Assembly: GCA_965248815.1 (NCBI GenBank)
Contig: CBDFKK010000008.1
Location: forward strand, 1,116,001 to 1,180,000
Reading direction: 5' to 3'
Length of the DNA stretch: 64,000 nucleotides
Source of the DNA: CBDFKK01 sp965248815
GTDB taxonomy: Bacteria > Pseudomonadota > Alphaproteobacteria > SMXP01
The notes below the pieces were generated by a model. The model did not search any database. It saw only the letters and a program-made list of their open reading frames with translations, and had not been told where the DNA came from. The position numbers and the translations under genes are program-made. Positions 1-7,906 of the stretch are shown piece by piece (the first letter of the stretch is position 1; each line of letters starts with the position of its first letter).

Positions 1-112
1 AAACGCAAACAAACCGGCCATGCAGATGTAAAAAGCGCCACTCGTTGAAAACCGAAAAGTCATTTAGTTGTGTTCTCCCATTTCTCTTACGAACGACCCA
101 ATGAACGGGGCG

Positions 113-1990
113 TTATCTCCGCTCCCATTCTTGCTCGACGGCCATCCAAATTGTCTCGGCCTCAGCCAATTCTTTTTCCACTTGGCCAAGCTTAACCTGC
201 AATGCGACGAGCTCTGAGTTCTCGCCTGCGTACAGTTGCGGGTCGGCCAACGCGGTTTGCAAACTAGCTTTCTCTGATTCCAAACGATCAACCCTTGCCG
301 TGGCATCGGTTCGTTTCTTTTTTAGATTAGCCACAGATGCCCGCTCTTCTGCCGCGCGGCGGCGGCGCTCTTTTTTGCCGTTGGTCGCGCCTGAGGAACC
401 GTTCGTTTGTGACGTTTTAGGTTCTTCTTTGTCGCGCCCAAGCAAATAGGAACGATAGTCGTCCAAATCTCCGTCGAAGGGGGCCACGCCTCCCTTTTCG
501 ATCAACCAGAACCGATCGGCTGTCAACGAAATGACATGAGGATCGTGGCTCACGATCACGACGGCACCTTCAAACTCATTGATCGCTTGGATCAACGCTT
601 GGCGGGAGACGACGTCCAAATGGTTGGTCGGCTCATCGAGCAGCAAAATGTGGGGCCGATCGCTTGTCATCAGCGCAAACAGCAAACGCGCTTTTTCACC
701 TCCTGAAAGATTGGCAACTTTTGTCAAGGCGCGCTGTTGACCAAAGCCGAAGCGCCCGAGCTGATTGCGAACTTGCTGCTCGGTATCGCGGGGCCGCCGG
801 CGTGCGAGTTCGATAACTGGCGTTGCACCCAGGTCCAATTCTTCGGCTTGATGTTGCGCGAAATAGCCGACCCGCAATTTGTCGGGCCGCGTGACGTGAC
901 CCGACAAGGGCGCCAAGCGGCCGGCCAAGAGCTTCATCAGAGTCGATTTGCCGTTGCCATTCGCGCCAAGAAGAGCAATGCGGTCGTCTTCATCGAGTCG
1001 AAGCGAAAGATCGTTGAGGACTGCCTTGCCGTCATAACCCACGGCGACCCGATCCATCGAGTAGAGGGGAGGCGCAAGGTGGTCCGGATCGGGAAACGCA
1101 AACGAGACGCCACCTTCCTCTTGGTGTTCGGGAATCGGCTCCATTCTTTCCAGCATCTTGAGGCGCGACTGGGCTTGCCGCGCCTTCGAGGCTTTGTAGC
1201 GAAACCGATCGACGTATTTTTGTATATGCGCGCGCTGCAGCTCTTGCTTGGCGCGAAGTTTTGCGTCGAGCTCGAGCCGGCGCCGTCGTGTCGCCTCAAA
1301 ACGGTCGTAACCGCCTTGGTACAATGTCAAAGCACCGTTTTCCAAATGCAGGATCTCATCGACAACCCGGTTCAAGAGCGCACGGTCATGACTAACCAAA
1401 AGTACCGTTCCCGCATACCGCCGAAGATAATCTTCAAGCCAAAGGCTTGCTTCCAAATCCAAATGGTTAGTCGGCTCGTCCAAGAGCAACAGATCGGGCT
1501 CGGTGTACAGCAAAGCCGCCAGCGCGACCCGCATGCGCCAACCTCCGGAATAAGAACTGCAGGGCTCTTGCTGGGCGGCTTCGGAAAAGCCTAGGCCCAC
1601 GAGTATGCGCGCCGCGCGGGCGCGCGCCGTGTGCGCCTGCTTGTCTTGAAGTTGCGCATGCAGGTCGGCGATTTTGATCGGATCCGTTGCGGCCTGGGCT
1701 TCCGCCTCGAGCCGGACGAGTTCGTGGTCGGCCTCAAGAACCGTATCGATGAGGCTCGTTGAATGACTCGGCACTTCTTGGGTGGATTTTCCCAGCCGCC
1801 AGCTCCGTGGCACTTGGATGGAACCTTCGTCGGGCTCCAGTTCCGCAGCGATCAGCCTCAACAAGGTTGTTTTGCCAACGCCATTGCGCCCAACCAAGCC
1901 GACCTTATGGCCGGGATTAATCGCGGCGCCCGCTTGAGAGAGCAAATCTCGCGGGCCAATCCGATAAGTGAGGTCATCGATGCGTAACAT
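113..1990 (-). CDS. ABC-F family ATP-binding protein (Uup/YheS type)
   Basis: Cytosolic ABC-F ATPase of about 625 residues with two nucleotide-binding domains and no membrane segment. Seen: Walker A GRNGVGKTT and GANGNGKST, signature motifs YSGGW and LSGGE, and the Walker B/switch pattern LLLLDEPTNHLD twice. The inter-domain linker is basic, and an E/K/R/A-rich coiled-coil-like C-terminal tail follows the second domain. ABC-F proteins act on ribosomes or in DNA tolerance (Uup); which applies here cannot be read. The start is set at 1990, where the conserved MLRIDDLTY begins, rather than at the 27-codon longer frame from 2071. It is divergent from the truncated amidohydrolase at 2153. Confidence 0.92.
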   Translation of the reverse strand: MLRIDDLTYRIGPRDLLSQAGAAINPGHKVGLVGRNGVGKTTLLRLIAAELEPDEGSIQVPRSWRLGKSTQEVPSHSTSLIDTVLEADHELVRLEAEAQAATDPIKIADLHAQLQDKQAHTARARAARILVGLGFSEAAQQEPCSSYSGGWRMRVALAALLYTEPDLLLLDEPTNHLDLEASLWLEDYLRRYAGTVLLVSHDRALLNRVVDEILHLENGALTLYQGGYDRFEATRRRRLELDAKLRAKQELQRAHIQKYVDRFRYKASKARQAQSRLKMLERMEPIPEHQEEGGVSFAFPDPDHLAPPLYSMDRVAVGYDGKAVLNDLSLRLDEDDRIALLGANGNGKSTLMKLLAGRLAPLSGHVTRPDKLRVGYFAQHQAEELDLGATPVIELARRRPRDTEQQVRNQLGRFGFGQQRALTKVANLSGGEKARLLFALMTSDRPHILLLDEPTNHLDVVSRQALIQAINEFEGAVVIVSHDPHVISLTADRFWLIEKGGVAPFDGDLDDYRSYLLGRDKEEPKTSQTNGSSGATNGKKERRRRAAEERASVANLKKKRTDATARVDRLESEKASLQTALADPQLYAGENSELVALQVKLGQVEKELAEAETIWMAVEQEWERR

Positions 1991-2152
1991 GCTGCACGCT
2001 TTATCACGGCCAGGCCCCGAGAAGAAAGCGCAGATCCGACGAGACCGTTTGAGGTCGTCCCTCACTATCATCTATGCTCGATCGGGGAAGCCCGGAACAG
2101 AATTACCATCGATGACCAGCGGACCTAATCAACCATAAAACCACTAATCCTT

Positions 2153-2495
2153 ATGGCTTTCTCGGCAATGCTGCTTGCTAGCTCCATAGGGAGTATCGGC
2201 GCTCATGCCCAAACCGGAGCAGACACCGTCTATAGCGGCGGACGCATTTACACCATGGATGAGGGCCGGAGCTGGGCCGAAGCCGTCGCCGTCAAAGATG
2301 GTGAAATCATCTATGTGGGCGGTGGGGCCGGCGCGGCGTCGCTCATTTCCGACGAGACGACTGTAATTGAGCTTGACGGACGCATGATGATGCCAGCCTT
2401 TCACGACGCCCATGTGCATTTGCTCGAAGGTGGTATGCAATTGGTCGGTTGCAATCTCGACGAGCCTGAGAGTGTCGAGGCCGTACTCTCTGTAC
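2153..2495 (+). pseudogene. Amidohydrolase (YtcJ-like), N-terminal fragment cut by an IS
   Basis: The first 114 codons of an exported amidohydrolase. A Sec-type signal peptide ending in GAHAQ is followed by the usual start of this family: TVYSGGRIYTMDEGRSW, a short beta sandwich, and the metal-binding HxH of HDAHVHL. Family members are normally 550-600 residues, so most of the barrel is missing. The frame runs into the terminal inverted repeat of an IS at 2496 and stops 17 bases later at a TAA inside the element. The remainder of the gene is not found on the far side of the IS, so a deletion accompanied or followed the insertion. Confidence 0.8.
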
Positions 2496-2569
2496 TGTCC
2501 GTCATCAGATAAATTGGAACAGATTTCGGTTTGAGCTAGCGGAGTATATGGCTCATCTGTTGTATCAGT

Positions 2570-3103
2570 TTAAGCAGCGGCTTTGCTGTGTTGCAAGCGC
2601 CGATGCTCGATCGTTTTTCGCTTGATCCTTTCTCTTTGCAATAGAATGGTTTGGCCGCGCCCAAAGTAAACATCTGCGGGCGTGAGGTTTTGCAGACTCT
2701 CGTGATAGCGCTGGTGATTGTAGTGACCCACGAACTCATCGATCTGCGCTTCAAGATCGCCAGGTAGGTAATAGTTTTCCAGCAAGATGCGGTTCTTGAG
2801 CGTTTGATGCCAACGCTCGATTTTGCCTTGCGTTTGCGGATGATACGGCGCGCCGCGAACATGCCTCATGCCTTGATCATCCATCCAGTCAGCAAGATCG
2901 CCGGCAATATAACTTGAACCATTGTCAGATAGCAGACGCGGCTTGTGTGCGACATTTGCCTGATCGCAACCCGATGCCTCCAGAGCCATTTCCAACGTAT
3001 CAGTGACGTCTTCAGCTCTCATCGTGGTGCACAGCTTCCACGCAATGATGTAGCGCGAGAAGTCATCAAGAATCGTAGAGAGATAAAACCAGCCCCAGCC
3101 GAT
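2570..3103 (-). pseudogene. IS3-family transposase OrfB, 5'-truncated
   Basis: C-terminal part of a DDE integrase-type transposase on the minus strand. The frame can be followed back to 3103, where it reads IGWGWFYLSTILDDFSRYII, and is then cut off by the left end of the plus-strand copy. It keeps the second catalytic Asp region (LLSDNGSSY) and the Glu region (HPQTQGKIERWHQTLKNRI) and ends in SKAAA. The first catalytic Asp region and everything upstream are missing. Annotating it from the internal ATG at 3022 would hide that it is a fragment. Confidence 0.85.
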
Positions 3104-3190
3104 TGTCTGACATCAGCGCCTGTGGGACAGATGGAGTTGATTGTGTAACGGAGGATTTCTGGCTCATCGTCGTGACCGAAGGGAACGCAG

Positions 3191-3565
3191 ATGAGCCAGA
3201 AATCCATGAGTTTGAAGGACGGCGCCGAGACGGCGGTACGGGACATCCGGCGCAAGACGCGCAAGCAATATTCAGCTGAAGAGAAGATCCGGATTGTGCT
3301 CTCGGGCCTGCGCGGCGAGGACAGCATCGCCGAGCTGTGCCGTCGGGAAGGGATCGCCGAGAGCCTCTACTACAGCTGGTCGAAGGAGTTCCTGGAAGCC
3401 GGCAAGAAGCGGCTTTCGGGGGATACCGCCCGCCAGGCGTCCTCGGGCGAGGTCAAGGACCTGCGCCGCGAGAGGCATGACCTCAAGGAAGCGCTTGCCG
3501 AACAGGTGCTGGAGAACCGGCTGCTTAAAAAAAGCATGATCGGGGATGGGGGAGACGGCGCATGA
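3191..3565 (+). CDS. IS3-family transposase OrfA
   Basis: Helix-turn-helix DNA-binding subunit, 124 residues. It opens with the typical basic region and HTH (KQYSAEEKIRIVLSGLRG) and continues into a leucine-rich coiled coil (LRRERHDLKEALAEQVLENR). The A7 run at 3527-3533, just before the end, is a slippery site of the kind IS3 elements use for -1 frameshifting into orfB, and the stop overlaps the orfB ATG (ATGA, 3562-3565). OrfA looks intact, but its partner carries a deletion, so this copy should not transpose unaided. Confidence 0.85.
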   Translation: MSQKSMSLKDGAETAVRDIRRKTRKQYSAEEKIRIVLSGLRGEDSIAELCRREGIAESLYYSWSKEFLEAGKKRLSGDTARQASSGEVKDLRRERHDLKEALAEQVLENRLLKKSMIGDGGDGA

Positions 3566-4272
3566 GATACCCCGCATCGGAGAAGCTCGAGATCATCCGC
3601 CTAGTCGAGCGATCCCATCTCCCGGTGCTGCGGACGCTGGACAAGCTCGGCATCCCGGCAACGACGTTTTACCGATGGTACGACCGGTATTTGCGTGGTG
3701 GCGTACAAGCATTGGAAGACCGGTCTCCCAAGCCAAAACGCGTGTGGAACCGCATCCCCGATGATATTCGAGAGCGGATCGTCGATATGGCTCTTCAGGA
3801 ACCGGAACTGAGCCCGCGCGAGTTGGCAGTGCGGTTCACTGATACGTTGGAAATGGCTCTGGAGGCATCGGGTTGCGATCAGGCAAATGTCGCACACAAG
3901 CCGCGTCTGCTATCTGACAATGGTTCAAGTTATATTGCCGGCGATCTTGCTGACTGGATGGATGATCAAGGCATGAGGCATGTTCGCGGCGCGCCGTATC
4001 ATCCGCAAACGCAAGGCAAAATCGAGCGTTGGCATCAAACGCTCAAGAACCGCATCTTGCTGGAAAACTATTACCTACCTGGCGATCTTGAAGCGCAGAT
4101 CGATGAGTTCGTGGGTCACTACAATCACCAGCGCTATCACGAGAGTCTGCAAAACCTCACGCCCGCAGATGTTTACTTTGGGCGCGGCCAAACCATTCTA
4201 TTGCAAAGAGAAAGGATCAAGCGAAAAACGATCGAGCATCGGCGCTTGCAACACAGCAAAGCCGCTGCTTAA
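3562..4272 (+). pseudogene. IS3-family transposase OrfB with internal in-frame deletion
   Basis: The frame is open for 236 codons but jumps from the N-terminal HTH part (ending RELAVRFTDT) straight into LEMALEASGCDQ of the catalytic domain. The inverted neighbour copy at 2570-3103 still has the block before LEMALEASG (DFSRYIIAWKLCTT and so on), so the deletion is directly visible by comparison. The joint lies in the sequence TCACTGATACG at 3836-3846, which is also present in the other copy just before LEM, pointing to deletion between short direct repeats. The first DDE aspartate is lost, so the product should be catalytically dead. Confidence 0.82.
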
Positions 4273-4346
4273 ACTGATACAACAGATGAGCCATATACTC
4301 CGCTAGCTCAAATCAAAATCTGTTCCAATTTATCTGATGACGGACA

Positions 4347-4953
4347 ATTACGACTACAATCGCAATTGTCGCAATACAACTCTACCTTCACTACCAAATC
4401 GATCCAACATTCAGTATGTGGAACTATGAGTTCTCAATTCGGTCTGTTGAGTTGTTTGATGAGCTCAACTCTGACTACATTCTCGCATACTGGCAAATTC
4501 AAGGTTTCAATAGAGGCCTGCTATCATTCCTCGTTGCGGCTCTATTCCTGTCCTGGCTTTACCGATGCCTTCAGAATCTCTCATTAACTGGCACAAAGGA
4601 TTTACTTTGGAGTCCAAGTCGATCGATTACTTGGTTCTTTGTGCCGATTGCATGGTGGTATCGACCGGTTCAAGTTATGGCAGCACTGTCTAGCGGAAGC
4701 GAACCGGCAACCGACAGTGTCGAAGGTCGCCGTATAAACTGGACTACTATAGTAATAATAGCTTGGTGGTTCACCTTTCACCTGGGTTTTATTAAGTCCT
4801 ACTATATGATTTTTGTTCCGTTTTACGCATCCTTTATATCAGATCTTCCGCCGTGGACGTTTTTCTCCGGCCCCTCTTCGTTTATTGATCCTCCGGTGAT
4901 ATTCGACTCTTGGAACAGAGGTGGTTCGGTTTGTTTGAACAACTTTCGGACTG
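4347..4953 (+). pseudogene. DUF4328-type membrane protein, middle fragment
   Basis: An open frame with coding character starts at the IS edge (4347, reading ITTTIAIVAIQLYLHY, a membrane helix) and runs through further helices. The block GTKDLLWSPSRSITWFFVPI with WWYRPVQVM is characteristic of DUF4328 integral membrane proteins. The N-terminus was removed by the IS pair on the left and the gene is split by the second IS on the right. An annotator would start at the ATG at 4416, but coding sequence is visible upstream of it. The function of DUF4328 proteins is unknown. Confidence 0.72.
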
Positions 4954-4977
4954 CGGATAAGTGGATTTCAGCCCCTG

Positions 4978-5808
4978 TTATGCCGCGACCGGGATTGGTT
5001 GCAGCACGTTGAAGTAAGCCTGATCGGGTGTCTGGCGGTCAAGCGATGAATGCGGTCTCTTGGTGTTGTAAAAGACCAAATATTTGCCGAGGGCGGCTCG
5101 GGCTTGTGGAACATTGCCATAGGCATGCAGATAGACCTCCTCGTATTTGACCGTGCGCCACAGCCGTTCAACAAAGACATTGTCCCGCCACGCTCCCTTG
5201 CCATCCATGCTGATGGCGATTTCAGCATCCTTCAGGATTTGTGTGAAAGCGATGGAGGTAAACTGCGAGCCCTGATCGGTGTTGAAGATGTCCGGCTTAC
5301 CGTAACGGGCCAGTGCTTCTTCAACGGCTTCAATGCAAAAGTCTGCTTCCAGTGTGATAGAGAGCCGCCAGGACAGGACACGCCGGCTGAACCAGTCAAC
5401 CACTGCGGCCAGATAAACAAAGCCCCGTGCCATTGGAATGTAGGTGATATCCATCGCCCAGACCTGATTGGGTTGGGTGACCGGCAGCTTACGCAACAGA
5501 TAGGGATAGATTTTGTGGCCCGGTGCAGGCTTGGACGTGTTCGGGCGGCGATAAATAGCCTCAAGCCCCATACGCTTCATCAGTGTTGTGACGTGCAGGC
5601 GGCCAACCTTGTATCCTTCACCAAGCAATAGTCCCTGCAGCATCCTGCTGCCTGCAAAGGGATAGTCGAGATGCAATTCATCAATCCGGCGCATCAGTGC
5701 CAGATCACCGACCGATACGGGACGGGGCTGATAATAGACGCTGCCCCGGCTGATCTTGAGCGCCTTGGCCTGACGGCTGAGCGAGAGTTTATGTTTGCGG
5801 TCGATCAT
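4978..5808 (-). CDS. IS3-family transposase OrfB (DDE integrase)
   Basis: Catalytic transposase subunit, 276 residues. Seen in order: an N-terminal region with LSLSRQAKALKISRGSVYYQ, a linker, then the rve-type catalytic core with Asp in WAMDITYIPM, Asp in FNTDQGSQFT and Glu in VERLWRTVKYEEV, and the C-terminal YNTKRPHSSLDRQTPDQAY typical of the family. Length and all three catalytic residues are intact. The ATG at 5808 overlaps the OrfA stop (ATGA), and an AAAA run precedes it, consistent with translational coupling or -1 frameshifting to a fused OrfAB. Confidence 0.92.
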   Translation of the reverse strand: MIDRKHKLSLSRQAKALKISRGSVYYQPRPVSVGDLALMRRIDELHLDYPFAGSRMLQGLLLGEGYKVGRLHVTTLMKRMGLEAIYRRPNTSKPAPGHKIYPYLLRKLPVTQPNQVWAMDITYIPMARGFVYLAAVVDWFSRRVLSWRLSITLEADFCIEAVEEALARYGKPDIFNTDQGSQFTSIAFTQILKDAEIAISMDGKGAWRDNVFVERLWRTVKYEEVYLHAYGNVPQARAALGKYLVFYNTKRPHSSLDRQTPDQAYFNVLQPIPVAA

Positions 5809-6116
5809 TTTCTTGCGCTCGGCAATCCCGCCTTGGTGAGCGCATCGCCTAAAAAATCATTCTCAAGCGTCAGCTCCCCAATCTTGGCATGGAGCCTCTT
5901 CACATCAACACGGGGTGCAGGCAGCGGTGATTTACCCTCCCGCCCAAAAACACCCGCTGCACCCTCAAGGAGCTGATCTTTCCATTGCTTGATCTGGTTA
6001 GGATGAACATCAAACTGCTGAGCGAGTTCTCCCAATGTCTGCTCACCGCGAACGGCCGCAAGGGCCACCTTCGACTTGAACGCAGGTGTATGATTGCGAC
6101 GTGGTCGTCTTGCCAT
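5805..6116 (-). CDS. IS3-family transposase OrfA
   Basis: HTH DNA-binding subunit of 103 residues: basic start MARRPRRNHTPAFKSKV, HTH TLGELAQQFDVHPNQIKQWK, then a heptad-like tail (RLHAKIGELTLENDFL). The start at 6116 is preferred over the longer frame from 6167 because a good AGGAG lies about 8 bases upstream and the longer frame runs through the terminal repeat region. It acts with the overlapping OrfB. Confidence 0.9.
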   Translation of the reverse strand: MARRPRRNHTPAFKSKVALAAVRGEQTLGELAQQFDVHPNQIKQWKDQLLEGAAGVFGREGKSPLPAPRVDVKRLHAKIGELTLENDFLGDALTKAGLPSARK

Positions 6117-6179
6117 AGTGGATCTCCTGTTGCCGGCGATCATGCCGCCTACAGGCCAAAATTCCACTTATCTCAACTG

Positions 6180-6332
6180 TGCAGATTTCCCGAGCCACCT
6201 CTGAACTTTGTGGGATACTTGGCAAGCATCGTCGCTGGCGCTCTGGCAATCAAGATTATCCTCAATATTTCGCGCAAACAGGAGATCAAGTATTCATTGC
6301 TGAGAGGCGCTGAAGCAGTGCGTCGCGTTTGA
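6180..6332 (+). pseudogene. DUF4328-type membrane protein, C-terminal fragment
   Basis: Directly after the second IS a frame reads CRFPEPPLNFVGYLASIVAG, then ALAIKIILNISRKQEIKY, and ends at TGA 6330-6332. A hydrophobic helix followed by an R/K/Q-containing tail is the usual C-terminus of DUF4328 proteins and fits as the missing end of the fragment at 4347-4953. Removing the IS and one ACTG repeat does not restore a single frame (the insert is not a multiple of three), so either the boundary is slightly different or an extra indel exists. Confidence 0.6.
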
Positions 6333-6411
6333 ACTGAAACTTTTCCTTGCTAGTGCAACGTGAATAGAATTAATGCTGCGCGAAATGATTTCGAAAGCAC
6401 TACACAATTAG

Positions 6412-6525
6412 AAAAAAGGCGGCGGGCGCGACAACGGCGCGCCTGGCCCACGCAGCAATACCTACTACACCGCTTACCTGTTCGATCCCGAAGGTAATAA
6501 TGTCGAGGCGGGCGTTCGGAATTGA
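6412..6525 (+). pseudogene. Glyoxalase/VOC-family remnant, C-terminal end only
   Basis: A short frame after an in-frame stop reads DNGAPGPRSNTYYTAYLFDP, then EGNNVEAGVRN, then TGA at 6523-6525. This is the classic last strand of small VOC (glyoxalase I/bleomycin resistance fold) proteins: NGAPGPR, a Tyr-rich strand, and DPEGNNVEA with the terminal metal-ligand Glu. No upstream part is recognisable. It marks an old deletion between the DUF4328 gene and the dehydrogenase at 6575. Confidence 0.65.
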
Positions 6526-6574
6526 TGTAATCTGAGCGCTAACTCGCCGACTCATCGTATGCACGAGCGCACAA

Positions 6575-7318
6575 ATGCCAGACGGACACATGGACAATGC
6601 AGCTTCGACCGTACTGATCACCGGGTCAAATCGCGGCATCGGATTCGAATTTGTCCGGCAATATGCGGCAAAAGGCTGGAATGTGATTGCGACGGCGCGC
6701 ACGCCGCATAACGCCGCAAATTTGAATGCACTCGCGAACGACCGTGAAAACGTCGTCATCGAAGAACTTGACGTCACAAATCACGACATGATCGACGCAC
6801 TCCGCAAGAAGTACACCAATCAACCGATCGACGTTCTCCTCAACAATGCTGGTATCTCGGGGGCTCCAACACCTGAACAGATGTTTGGTCAGCTCGCCCA
6901 TGAGCAGACCGCAGATTTTTTTCGGACGAATGCCGTCGGCCCTTTGAAGCTTTCGGAGGCCTTTGTTGAGAATATCTGCGCAAGCAACGAAAAGACGATC
7001 GTCGTTGTGAGCTCTCTTGCGGGATCCTTTGCGGCCGGAGGCGGCGGCGCGCCGGGCGTTTATTTCTATAAAGCGAGCAAGGCCGCCTTGAATATGTTTA
7101 TGACTCAAGTCGCGAGAGACACGAGCGAAAAGGGCGTGAAAGTCGTCATGCTGTCGCCGGGCATTGTGAATTCGGACAATCGTTTTGGTGACGTCAAAAT
7201 TCCAGGCATGGTTCCGATTGACGAAAGCGTCGCGGGAATGATCCGCGTCATAGAGGGGTTAACGGGGAAGCAATCCGGGACCTTTATTCGCTACTCGGGG
7301 CAGCCGCAAGGTTTTTGA
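6575..7318 (+). CDS. SDR-family NAD(P)-dependent oxidoreductase
   Basis: Classical short-chain dehydrogenase of 247 residues, cytosolic. Seen: cofactor motif TGSNRGIG near residue 17, a helix and strand leading to EELDVTN, NNAG near residue 90, catalytic Ser in VVVSSLAG and YxxxK as YKASK. The N-terminal MPDGHMDNA may be shortened to the second Met (residue 6). It is similar to the divergent-cluster SDR at 7907-8632 (both carry TGSxRGxG, the LxALAxDRxxVVxEQLDV type block and PGxV), suggesting a duplicated pair with different substrates. The substrate cannot be inferred. Confidence 0.9.
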   Translation: MPDGHMDNAASTVLITGSNRGIGFEFVRQYAAKGWNVIATARTPHNAANLNALANDRENVVIEELDVTNHDMIDALRKKYTNQPIDVLLNNAGISGAPTPEQMFGQLAHEQTADFFRTNAVGPLKLSEAFVENICASNEKTIVVVSSLAGSFAAGGGGAPGVYFYKASKAALNMFMTQVARDTSEKGVKVVMLSPGIVNSDNRFGDVKIPGMVPIDESVAGMIRVIEGLTGKQSGTFIRYSGQPQGF

Positions 7319-7334
7319 GTTGCATTCCTTACGC

Positions 7335-7685
7335 TTAGGAACTCTTCAGATCTTCCGGGTTGTACCAAACATGGACGATTTGGCTGATCGGAATGATACT
7401 GTGCGTGTTGATGGTGCTCATGGTACCCGAAAGAATCTTGCCGTCCTGTTCGGTGCGCGCCGACGTCAAAACGAAAGATTCACCCGACACCGGCTGCACG
7501 TGCAACGACTTGCCATTGAGCTGGCGCGTTAAGCCTTCCAAATAGATCCCCAAAACCGTCTTTTCCGCCATGGCACTACTTTCTTGGTCGAGTTCTTGAC
7601 TGAGCGTTCCCATGAGATGCAGTGCCCGTGCCAAGTTTGACTCCAGCGCGGTGTTAACATTTGACCAATGCAAATTGGTCTGCAT
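7335..7685 (-). CDS. Hypothetical protein, 116 aa
   Basis: Unrecognised small soluble protein, convergent with the upstream SDR. The N-terminal half is helical (WSNVNTALESNLARALHLMG) and the C-terminal half beta-rich, with GKSLHVQPVSGESFVLTSAR and IIPISQIVHVWYN, which could form a small barrel domain. No signal peptide or membrane helix. A palindrome GACCAATGCAAATTGGTC (about 7663-7680) overlaps the first codons, so the start region could also be a binding site or the start could lie further in. Function unknown. Confidence 0.55.
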   Translation of the reverse strand: MQTNLHWSNVNTALESNLARALHLMGTLSQELDQESSAMAEKTVLGIYLEGLTRQLNGKSLHVQPVSGESFVLTSARTEQDGKILSGTMSTINTHSIIPISQIVHVWYNPEDLKSS

Positions 7686-7777
7686 TTTGCAGTTTCCAAA
7701 TCAACTCGGCACAACAGAACGAACGGTCGAGAGAAATCGTGGTCCAAATCGTCTCCGAATCTTGGATCCTACGACTT

Positions 7778-7816
7778 AGCCCTTACCGGATACCCCTTTG
7801 CCGGTAAGGGCTTTTT
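7778..7816 (+). terminator. Rho-independent terminator, orphan
   Basis: Perfect 12-bp stem AGCCCTTACCGG / CCGGTAAGGGCT with an 11-base loop, followed by TTTTT on the plus strand. The nearest plus-strand gene ends at 7318, with an antisense gene in between, so the transcript it ends is not obvious. It may protect the flanking minus-strand genes from plus-strand read-through or end a small RNA. Confidence 0.75.
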
Positions 7817-7906
7817 ATGTCTCGGAATAGATCGCCCGAGAACGAGCAGGACGTCTCCCACTTAATACATCTCTCTGCACATCAGGGTGTCAAACGAAGA
7901 CTTCGT

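Larger units (their letters stand above)
2496..4346. mobile_element. Inverted pair of IS3-family copies, both defective
   Basis: Both outer ends carry the same terminal repeat, TGTCCGTCATCAGATAAATT reading inward (2496 rightward; 4346 leftward). The left part, 2496-3103, is the 3' half of an IS on the minus strand. The right part, 3104-4346, is a plus-strand copy with its own left end at 3104 (TGTCTGACATCAG, about 20 of 30 positions matching the right end) but an internal deletion in orfB. The stretches 2496-3006 and 3836-4346 form a 511-bp inverted repeat that is nearly identical. No 3-4 bp target duplication is evident at the outer edges, which fits a rearranged or deleted locus. Confidence 0.85.
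4954..6175 (-). mobile_element. IS3-family insertion sequence, apparently intact
   Basis: Two overlapping reading frames on the minus strand are enclosed by imperfect terminal repeats that share GATAAGTGGA followed by a T-rich stretch on both ends. The direct repeat ACTG at 4950-4953 and 6176-6179 is a plausible target-site duplication of the 3-4 bp size known for the family. The exact outermost base is uncertain by one or two positions because the two ends differ there (CG versus TGA). The element sits inside a DUF4328-type gene. Confidence 0.85.

Noticed and set aside
737..1594. Long plus-strand frame of 285 codons opposite the ABC-F gene
   Set aside because: It is the antisense shadow of a clear ABC-F ATPase with all motifs; its own translation has no domain pattern.
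4416..5012. DUF4328 frame called as an intact 198-residue gene from the ATG at 4416
   Set aside because: Coding sequence extends upstream to the IS edge and the last residues are translated from IS sequence, so it is a fragment.
7663..7680. Palindrome GACCAATGCAAATTGGTC as a TetR operator
   Set aside because: It lies inside the first codons of the hypothetical gene and no regulator gene is adjacent, so it is only noted.
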